Source: Gemmatimonadales bacterium (GTDB lineage: Bacteria; Gemmatimonadota; Gemmatimonadetes; Gemmatimonadales; GWC2-71-9). Taken from it: DNA of 64,000 nucleotides. Where the stretch lies: the NCBI GenBank assembly GCA_036500345.1, contig DASYCE010000011.1:146951-210950 (forward strand), read 5' to 3'. The position numbers were made by a program, and so were the translations under genes. A model generated the notes under the pieces. The model was given only the letters and a program-made list of their open reading frames with translations. It was not told the DNA's origin and did not search any database. Of this stretch, positions 57,746 to 64,000 are shown in pieces (position 1 is the first letter of the stretch; each line of letters starts with the position of its first letter).

Positions 57746-60408
57746 CGATCCTCAACGACCTGCTCGAACGGGCCCGCTCGCTCCTCTTCCGGCGCCGGGA
57801 TGAGCGCGAACTCGCCGAGGAACTCCACACCCACGCGGCGATGGAGGCGGAACATCGCCGAAGCCGTGGCACCAGCGCGGCCGAAGCGCATCGGCAGAGC
57901 ATCCTCGCGCTGGGCGGCGTCGAACCGACGAAGGAAGCGGTGCGCGATGCGCGCGGCACGCGTCTCCTCGACGACAGCATCGGTGACGTGGCGTACACGC
58001 TTCGCACGCTGGGACGATCACCCGGGTTCGCGGTGGTGGTGATTCTCACCCTTGCCATCGGAATCGGCGGCACCACGGCAGTCTTCAGCGCGGTCGATCA
58101 CGTCCTGCTGCAACCGCTGCCGTATCAGTCGCCGGGACAACTGGTCCGCCTCTACGGCGCGTCGGTGCAGGATCCCAACGGCCGCGGATTTCTCTCGCCC
58201 GTTCACTACAAGGCGTATCGCACCAGGCTCAACTCGATGGACGGTGTTGCCACAATTCTCACCTACGACGAGAAAGGCGCCGACATCGGCAGCGGGAACA
58301 CAGTCCGACGGATCAGGCTCCTCCCGACGAGTTCCAACTACTTCGATGTGATTCGGGTCAGGCCTGCGGTTGGCCAGCCGTATCAGCCTGACGCCGAGAA
58401 CGGCAGCGGGATCGAGGACAACACCGATGGCGGCGCGGTCGTGGTGTTGAGCCATCAGCTCTGGGAGGATGTGTTTCACGGCGATCCGTCGGCGATCGGC
58501 AGGACACTGGTCATGAACGGCCGCGGCTACACGGTCACCGGCGTGATGCCCGACGGATTCAACGATCCGGTCGCCGGAGCGATCGATGCATGGGTACCGC
58601 TCGACCTGAGTCAGGGGAACGATCCACGCGAAGCGGGGAATCACTACCTGTCGGTGATTGCGCGCCTCAGGCCGGGGGTCACGATCGAGCGAGCACAAGC
58701 CGAGGTGAATTCGCTCGCGGTTGAGCTTGCGCGGGAATTTCCGCAGCAGAAGGATGAACGCGCGCGACTCTATCCGCTGAAGGACGACATCGTCGGCGCG
58801 TCGAGCCGCTCGCTCGAGATGATGCTCGGCGCGGTGGGCCTCGTCCTCCTCCTGGTCTGCGTCAACGTCGCGAATCTCATGCTGGTCCGCGGCTCCGAAC
58901 GCACCCGCGAGTTCGCGGTGCGCGCCGCGCTTGGTGCCGGTGGTGGCCGGCTGGTGCGGCAACTGCTGATCGAAAGCCTGACGCTGGCGCTTGCGGGCGC
59001 CGTCGCGGGATTGATCGTCGCGCGGCTTGCGATGTCGGCGATGGTCGCGTTGAGTGCCGGCAACATTCCGCGCCTCGCATCACTCTCGCTCGATCCAAGG
59101 TTGCTCCTCTTCGCGCTCCTGGTCGCCACGGCATCGGCGGTCATCTTCGGCCTGACGCCGGCGTTGCGGGCAGCACGGACGCAACCGGGTGACGCGCTTC
59201 GGGATCAGAGTCGCGGTGCCACGAGCGGCCGGCGCTCGATGCGGCTCCGCGAATGGCTGGTGGTCTGGCAGGTGGCGCTGGCCTTTGTCCTTCTCGTTGG
59301 CGCGTCGCTGCTCCTCGCCTCCTTCCGCAAGATCGCCGACGTGCCGCTCGGCGTGAACGCGGCGAACGTCCTGACGTTCGAGCTCAATCTCCCGTCGGCT
59401 CGATACGACTCGACGGCGCGTGGACGTTTCTACGACGAGTTCGACACGCGCATCGAAACGATCCCCGGCGTCCGCGCCGCCGGCGGGATCTCCAAACTTC
59501 CCGCGACCGGGCCGTACCATCAGTGGGGGGCAATTCCGACCACCGGACCGAAGGCCGCCGAGATGCAGCAGCGCGCCGTGGGCGCGGAGAACCGGACCGT
59601 CTCGGGAGATTATTTCCGTGCCGCCGGGATTCCGCTGGTGGCAGGACGCTATTTCAATGCGAGTGATGATCTGTCGGCACCAAGTCGCGTGGTGATCAGC
59701 GCCGATCTCGCCAAGGCGATCTTTCCCGGCGTCGACCCGATCGGCCAGTCGCTGCGTACCGGCGGCCGGGCGTGGGAAGTGATCGGCGTCGTGGGCGATG
59801 TATCAGTCGACAACGAAGGACGCACCGATTTCTACATCTATCACGCGCATCGGCAGTTTGCCGGCGACCGGAACTGGTCGCTGACACAAGTCGTGTCGAC
59901 CACCGGTTCGCCGACGGCGCTCGAACCGGCGATTCGTCGCGAACTTTCGCAGGCTGACCCGCAGCTGGTGATGTTCCGGCCGATGACGCTCGAAGCCGCG
60001 ATCGGCCGCGGAGCAGCGCAGCGCGTCTTCACGCTCAAGATGCTGGCGACCTTCGCCGTCGTGGCGCTGGCGCTGGCAGCACTCGGTCTCTTCGGCGTGC
60101 TGTCGTACGGGGTGAAGCTGCGCAGTCGCGAGTTCGGGATCCGCATGGCCCTCGGCGCCGACCGGCCTGCGATTCGCCGGGCGGTCATGGCGAACGGACT
60201 CGTGGTCGCGGGGATCGGGATCGCCGTCGGGCTCGCCGGCGCCGTGGCGCTGGCGCGAACCATGGCGTCACTGATGTTTCACACCTCGCCGCTCGATCCC
60301 AGGGTGCTCGGGGCAGCTATCGTATTCATGACCATAGTGGCCGCGGTCGCCGCGTACATTCCCGCCTACCGTGCCACCGCGGTCGACCCGCGGAGCGCAT
60401 TGCAGTAG
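57742..60408 (+). CDS. ADOP-family ABC-type permease (pair 5)
   Basis: An 888-residue duplicated FtsX/MacB-type permease starting at GTG 57742 (MTILNDLLERARSLLFRRRD). The prefix region has ELAEELHTHAAMEAEHRRSR; first helix VVILTLAIGIGGTTAVFSAV; first FtsX block LLLVCVNVANLMLVRGSERT with VRAALGAGGGRLVRQLLIES; second block ALAALGLFGVLSYGVKLRSR followed by EFGIRMALGADRPAIRRAVM. It ends TAVDPRSALQ. It is coupled to the PadR gene by a GTGA overlap. A hairpin at 60430 separates it from the convergent FMN-reductase gene. Confidence 0.92.
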   Translation: MTILNDLLERARSLLFRRRDERELAEELHTHAAMEAEHRRSRGTSAAEAHRQSILALGGVEPTKEAVRDARGTRLLDDSIGDVAYTLRTLGRSPGFAVVVILTLAIGIGGTTAVFSAVDHVLLQPLPYQSPGQLVRLYGASVQDPNGRGFLSPVHYKAYRTRLNSMDGVATILTYDEKGADIGSGNTVRRIRLLPTSSNYFDVIRVRPAVGQPYQPDAENGSGIEDNTDGGAVVVLSHQLWEDVFHGDPSAIGRTLVMNGRGYTVTGVMPDGFNDPVAGAIDAWVPLDLSQGNDPREAGNHYLSVIARLRPGVTIERAQAEVNSLAVELAREFPQQKDERARLYPLKDDIVGASSRSLEMMLGAVGLVLLLVCVNVANLMLVRGSERTREFAVRAALGAGGGRLVRQLLIESLTLALAGAVAGLIVARLAMSAMVALSAGNIPRLASLSLDPRLLLFALLVATASAVIFGLTPALRAARTQPGDALRDQSRGATSGRRSMRLREWLVVWQVALAFVLLVGASLLLASFRKIADVPLGVNAANVLTFELNLPSARYDSTARGRFYDEFDTRIETIPGVRAAGGISKLPATGPYHQWGAIPTTGPKAAEMQQRAVGAENRTVSGDYFRAAGIPLVAGRYFNASDDLSAPSRVVISADLAKAIFPGVDPIGQSLRTGGRAWEVIGVVGDVSVDNEGRTDFYIYHAHRQFAGDRNWSLTQVVSTTGSPTALEPAIRRELSQADPQLVMFRPMTLEAAIGRGAAQRVFTLKMLATFAVVALALAALGLFGVLSYGVKLRSREFGIRMALGADRPAIRRAVMANGLVVAGIGIAVGLAGAVALARTMASLMFHTSPLDPRVLGAAIVFMTIVAAVAAYIPAYRATAVDPRSALQ

Positions 60409-60429
60409 TCGAACCTCGCCGCCGTCACG

Positions 60430-60460
60430 CGCCGCGCCGGGTCAACGACTCAGCGCGGCG
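60430..60460. terminator. bidirectional hairpin between ADOP 5 and FMN reductase
   Basis: CGCCGCGC (60430-60437) and GCGCGGCG (60453-60460) are perfectly complementary with a 15-base loop. The right arm includes the end of the convergent minus-strand gene. Confidence 0.5.
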
Positions 60461-61010
60461 TGTTGCGTTCCACCCACTCGGCAAAGGCGCGCATGAACTT
60501 GCGGAAAAACTCTCGCGAGGAGTCGTTGATCAGCTTCCCGTCCTGATCAAAGAGGTCGCCGGCGCGAGCGATGTACGCCTCGGGCTGTGCCATGGCAAGC
60601 ACGTTGACGTAGACCAGCGCCTGCCGGAGGTGATGGTTGGCCCCGAAGGCGCCGAGACCGAATGGCGTCACGGAGACGACGGCGCCAGGCTTTCCATTCC
60701 AGACACCGTGGCCACCCGGCCGCGAGGCGATGTCGATGGCATTCTTGATCACGCCGGGGACCGATCGGTTGTACTCCGGCGTGAAGAACAACACCCCCTC
60801 GGCCTCCTTGATGTCACGCCGGAACTGCTCCCACGGCGGCGGGACGTCCTCTTCCAGGTCCTGGTTGTACATCGCGAGGGGGGCGAGGTCGAGCTCGCGC
60901 AATGCGAGGGATGGGGGAGCGAGCGAGATCATCGCCCGGGCGACCTTCCGGGTCAACGATTCCCGGCGCAACGATCCGACGAGGACCACGATCTGGCGGG
61001 CATCAGGCAT
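60450..61010 (-). CDS. NADPH-dependent FMN reductase-like protein
   Basis: A 186-residue flavodoxin-fold oxidoreductase of the SsuE/ChrR type. FMN phosphate-binding motif VVLVGSLRRESLTRKVARAM at the N-terminus, then LRELDLAPLAMYNQDLEEDV, and the family signature VLFFTPEYNRSVPGVIKNAI in the middle. GKPGAVVSVTPFGLGAFGAN follows as the second FMN-contact loop. It probably reduces FMN, quinones or metal oxyanions with NAD(P)H in the cytoplasm. It is a single gene, convergent with ADOP 5. Confidence 0.93.
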   Translation of the reverse strand: MPDARQIVVLVGSLRRESLTRKVARAMISLAPPSLALRELDLAPLAMYNQDLEEDVPPPWEQFRRDIKEAEGVLFFTPEYNRSVPGVIKNAIDIASRPGGHGVWNGKPGAVVSVTPFGLGAFGANHHLRQALVYVNVLAMAQPEAYIARAGDLFDQDGKLINDSSREFFRKFMRAFAEWVERNTPR

Positions 61011-61382
61011 GGAGCGATTCCAGAGGAAGAGGCATCATGGAGAGGATAGCGGGTTCGTTGATGGGGAGGTGAGACTGAACCACTGACCGCAGCTGGCAGG
61101 CCACACAATGCGGCGCATACACAACAACGAGGACGTTCTTGCTGGATCGATGCAACAGTCGACCGTTGGCTTGGCGTCGAATCGAGTCAACAAAGGACCT
61201 GTTCGAAAGTCCCGCAATGAGCTGTCCAATGACCTGCGACTGATGTACTATCAGTCTCCAGAACCTTGACAGAATCACCGATTGATCCGTCCACGGCCCG
61301 ATCCGGACGCCCTGAAACGTCGGGGGAATCGCAGTCAGGTTGCGGTCAGCATGGGGCATGGGACTTGCTCGACAGGTGCGTG
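61011..61382. other. gene-free stretch before the pilin cluster
   Basis: About 370 bases without a supported gene. A minus-strand open frame across 61003-61407 lacks any recognisable feature and has unusual composition. A TTGACA at 61266 has no convincing -10 at normal distance. The promoter of the pilin genes should lie here, but I could not identify it. Confidence 0.5.
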
Positions 61383-61883
61383 ATGATTTCACCGAATGCA
61401 GCGGCACGGCAGGCGACGATCGGCCGGACGGCCCCCAGGGGAACGGCCGGTTTCACGTTGATGGACATGATCATTGTCATGGTCATCATGGGAATCCTGA
61501 TCGCCATTGCCGGCCCGAAGTTTTATCACATCACGTCGCACGTCCGGGTTGACGAGGCGACCACGATCGTGGCGACCGACCTGCGCCAGGCCGTCTCGCT
61601 CGCAGCACGCGAACAGAAACCGGTGACGGTGACGACCGAGACATCGACACGGTACATCATCAAGGACCGGGCAGCATCGCCGGCGGACACGGTCCGCCTG
61701 CGGCGCAATCTTGCGGTGTCGGCGATGAGCGGGGTGGGGAGCGTGTCGTTCTCGCCGGCGTCGGTGGTGGTCTATCCGAACAGCACGGTGAGCGGCGCGC
61801 TGACCGTGACGCTGACCACCGATTCGTACACCCGCACCGTCACCATGTCGGCCGCGGGCCAGGTCAGGATTCAAGCACCATGA
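61383..61883 (+). CDS. type IV pilin-like protein (GspH/FimT type)
   Basis: A predicted prepilin of about 166 residues. ATG 61383 begins a leader MISPNAAARQATIGRTAPRG that ends in TAG; cleavage would fall before Phe in GFTLMDMIIVMVIMGILIAI. The hydrophobic N-terminal helix and length fit the minor pilins GspH/FimT. Unusually, mature position +5 is Asp (F-T-L-M-D) instead of the nearly invariant Glu, which is needed for N-methylation and assembly contacts in known pilins. The C-terminal part is beta-rich (VVVYPNSTVSGALTVTLTTD). It is the first of four overlapping or close genes, so it probably starts the minor-pilin operon. The frame is also open upstream, with no homology. Confidence 0.85.
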   Translation: MISPNAAARQATIGRTAPRGTAGFTLMDMIIVMVIMGILIAIAGPKFYHITSHVRVDEATTIVATDLRQAVSLAAREQKPVTVTTETSTRYIIKDRAASPADTVRLRRNLAVSAMSGVGSVSFSPASVVVYPNSTVSGALTVTLTTDSYTRTVTMSAAGQVRIQAP

Positions 61884-62287
61884 AGGGGCGAATGACGAAG
61901 CAGCGCCGGTGCGACACGCGAGCGGGGTTCTCGCTCTTCGAACTGCTGATTGCCGTCGTGGTCCTGGGCTTCGCCGCCGCGGGGCTCGGCAAGCTGATGC
62001 TTGGTGCCGCGCAGTCCGGCCGGCATGCCGGCGCGCAGGGGTATCGCACGGCGATCCTGAACGGCGAGGTCGCCCGGATCACGGCGGCGCCGATCGGATC
62101 ACTTGACGATGGCACCACGACGACGACCGTCACGTCGCAACCGCTGCCGTACATCCTGACCACTGTGGTCGCGACGTCGGGCACGGCGCAGACGGTGACG
62201 ATCACCGTGGCGCCGACTGGTGGTGACTCGATCGCACCGGTGACCCGCACGATTGCGCGCACGCTGGTCACCACAGACCCCTTCTGA
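61880..62287 (+). CDS. type IV pilin-like protein (PilV/GspI type)
   Basis: A 135-residue prepilin. The cleavage region RAGFSLFELLIAVVVLGFAA has the canonical Gly-Phe and Glu at +5. The leader MKGRMTKQRRCDTRAG is basic. The globular part is Thr-rich (TTTTTVTSQPLPYILTTVVA). Size and position match PilV or GspI minor pilins. The start overlaps the previous stop (ATGA). Confidence 0.85.
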   Translation: MKGRMTKQRRCDTRAGFSLFELLIAVVVLGFAAAGLGKLMLGAAQSGRHAGAQGYRTAILNGEVARITAAPIGSLDDGTTTTTVTSQPLPYILTTVVATSGTAQTVTITVAPTGGDSIAPVTRTIARTLVTTDPF

Positions 62288-62297
62288 CGGGCTCACG

Positions 62298-63173
62298 ATG
62301 ATCCGCTCCCGACGTGGTGTCTCGCTGGTGGAAATGCTGATCGCCATGGTGGTGTCGGCGGGCGTGGGCCTGGCGATGATGGCGCTGCTGACCGGATCGA
62401 CACGCTTCGAGGAGCGGGCCGAGGCGCAGCGGGCTGCGCGGCTGGTATCGCGCGCCGGCATCAGCGTGATCACCAGCGAGCTTCGGATGGTCGACCCGTC
62501 GTGGGGAGTCGAAGCGGAGACAACGACGTCGATCACGGTGAAGACGCCGTACGCACTCGGCATTGTCTGCGACACGACGGGGCTCATGACGATGATGTTT
62601 CTGCCAGTCGATTCGCTGGCGCTGAATGCGGCAGGATTCTCCGGGATGGCGTGGCGAGCAACTAGCGGAACGTACCATCCGATCTCGGGCGGCACGCTGA
62701 CGACGACATTCACCGCTCCGTCGGCATGCCCGAGTGCCAACTTCCCTGCGATCACGGCGCCCACCAGCATTCCGAACCAGAAGTCGGTCTATGCGACGAT
62801 TTCGGGGACGGTTCGTGACGGAATCGCGAAGGGCGCAGTGGTCGTACTCTATCGACGGACCAAGTTCTATTTCGCGAGCTCTACTCAAACTGGACTTACG
62901 TCGCGGACGGCCCTCTGGCGAAGCCATCTCGATGCCTCAGCGGGCGCGGGTGACGCCACCGAACTGGTCGCTCCGTTCAACTCCACAGCGGCGTTCCAGT
63001 TCTATTCAGTGGGTTCGGCGACACCATCCTCGACCGTTCCGGCAACGCTGTCTGACACGCGCGGATTGCTGATCTATCTCCCCGGGCAAAGCGAGAATAC
63101 TGCCCGGACGCGATCGACGCCGGAAGAGTCCGATTTGACCACGTCAGTCTACTTCTTCAATTCGTCCTCGTGA
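62298..63173 (+). CDS. type IV pilin-like protein (PilW/GspJ type)
   Basis: A 291-residue prepilin starting at MIRSRRGVSLVEMLIAMVVS. The leader is only six residues, then cleavage Gly before Val (GVSLVEML, Glu at +5). The long helix continues SAGVGLAMMALLTGSTRFEE, and the globular domain has a disulfide-capable pair (GIVCDTTG and SACPSANF). Size fits PilW or GspJ. It lies 10 bases after the preceding gene. Confidence 0.87.
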   Translation: MIRSRRGVSLVEMLIAMVVSAGVGLAMMALLTGSTRFEERAEAQRAARLVSRAGISVITSELRMVDPSWGVEAETTTSITVKTPYALGIVCDTTGLMTMMFLPVDSLALNAAGFSGMAWRATSGTYHPISGGTLTTTFTAPSACPSANFPAITAPTSIPNQKSVYATISGTVRDGIAKGAVVVLYRRTKFYFASSTQTGLTSRTALWRSHLDASAGAGDATELVAPFNSTAAFQFYSVGSATPSSTVPATLSDTRGLLIYLPGQSENTARTRSTPEESDLTTSVYFFNSSS

Positions 63174-63180
63174 GGCCACG

Positions 63181-64000
63181 AATGCCACAGTTGACTGACC
63201 GTCGCGGATCGACATTGATCGTCGTGATGCTGCTGGTGTCGCTGATGTTGATCGCGATCACTGGCGCCTTCGTTCGTACCAGCGCGGAGCGGCGCAGCGC
63301 GCTCGACGGCGCGGCTCAGGTCGATGCGTTCACGCTGGCGCAGGAGGGGATCGACAAGTACATCGCACTGGTCACGTCGATTCCGGCCAGCATGCCCGAC
63401 TCGCAGCCGTTTACCCTGACCGGCGGTCGCGCAGTCGTCGTACTGCGGTATTTCCATACGGCCGCGAGCGACACGACGCTGGTGCTGATCTCGCGCGGCG
63501 AGGTCAACTCAGCAGACAAGTACTCCTCGGACGCGGCGATCGCGTCACGGACGGTGACACAGCTGGTCAAGTGGACCGGCGGAAGCATGACGCTTCCGGC
63601 AGGCTTCACCGCGTTGAGCGGGTTTACGGTGAACGGAAACTCAGCGACGATCAGCGGCGTTGATGCGTGCACAACTGCGCCAGCCCCGTTGACTTCAATT
63701 CCAGGGGTTGCGGTCCCGCAGAACTCGGTGGCTGACACATCGGCCATGTTCTCCAGCAATCACCCGAGCGACGTTGTCAGCAGCGCTCCGATCACCCAGC
63801 CGATTGTCGACATCGGAACGCCTGGTTCGACGGGCACCGCGAAGGATTCTGTCAACGTCGATTGGGCCGGGATCACGGCACGAACAGCGATCACGCCGAA
63901 CTATTTCCAGAAGACGACGGCACCCACGTCGGGGAGCTTCCCGACCAGTGCGCAGATCAATGGATCGCACTGGCCGGTGACATTCGTGCAAGGAGATCTG
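63181..64000 (+). CDS. PilX-like pilus assembly protein (continues beyond window)
   Basis: An open frame from ATG 63181 to the right edge with no stop, 273 codons visible. GAGG precedes the ATG, seven bases behind the PilW-like stop. The N-terminus MPQLTDRRGSTLIVVMLLVS continues LMLIAITGAFVRTSAERRSA, a PilX-type anchor in which the usual pilin Gly-Phe/Glu+5 motif is replaced by RRGSTLIVVM. The rest is Ser/Thr-rich and beta-type, including DYxxx-poor repeats such as VVSSAPITQPIVDIGTPGST. In type IV pili PilX works with PilV, PilW and FimT to prime the fibre, which fits this position as fourth gene of the cluster. Confidence 0.8.

Noticed and set aside
61003..61407. 134-codon minus-strand frame before the pilin genes
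   Set aside because: No signal, domain or ribosome-binding site, and it overlaps the start of the pilin gene.

Overview
The window is G+C-rich, with gene pairs overlapping at ATGA or GTGA junctions. It carries five PadR-regulator/ADOP-permease pairs, a Sec-type (clade II) nitrous oxide reductase cluster, PEP-CTERM proteins and many secreted metallopeptidases and lipoproteins. Together these point to a soil-type, Gram-negative Gemmatimonadota chromosome. That assignment is inferred from gene content. I found no rRNA, tRNA, CRISPR array, transposase or phage gene.

Layout. 1-14 kb: partial DoxX-like gene, lipoproteins, PadR/ADOP pair 1, M1-type metallopeptidase, VOC protein, ankyrin protein, PEBP-like protein and PadR/ADOP pair 2. 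14-22.6 kb: two signalling operons. The plus-strand one is PAS-PAS kinase, single-domain receiver, hybrid kinase. The minus-strand one is GAF kinase, OmpR-type regulator, single receiver, SulP transporter. 22.7-31.7 kb: nitrous oxide respiration cluster (multicopper oxidase, NosZ, membrane protein, NosD, NosF, NosY, cupredoxin lipoprotein), then a strong hairpin and a second block of three electron-transfer genes (CxxCH membrane protein, His-bearing membrane protein, Rieske protein). 31.7-35.3 kb: a palindrome-containing repeat array, a truncated PEP-CTERM gene and three PEP-CTERM genes, each ended by a near-identical terminator. 35.5-47.8 kb: ADOP/PadR pair 3, exported proteins, transglutaminase-like protein, LMF1-like membrane protein, FAD oxidoreductase and a large BNR/sortilin-type beta-propeller. 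47.8-52.7 kb: YHS protein, Ser/Gln/Lys-rich repeat protein, a 21-codon micro-ORF with an ideal Shine-Dalgarno sequence, membrane proteins, DUF488 protein and M13 peptidase. 52.8-60.4 kb: PadR/ADOP pairs 4 and 5 around an ABM/NIPSNAP-size protein and a papain-like protein. 60.4-64 kb: FMN reductase, then four type IV pilus minor-pilin genes, the last running off the right edge.

How the genes work together. The nos block encodes periplasmic N2O reduction with its copper-maturation ABC system. The Rieske, CxxCH and cupredoxin genes beside it are plausible electron carriers from the quinone pool; no nosR or nosL is visible. Each PadR gene lies directly upstream of an ADOP permease, and several have a dyad or repeat in front, suggesting self-regulated two-gene cassettes. 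The pilin genes form a typical minor-pilin set.
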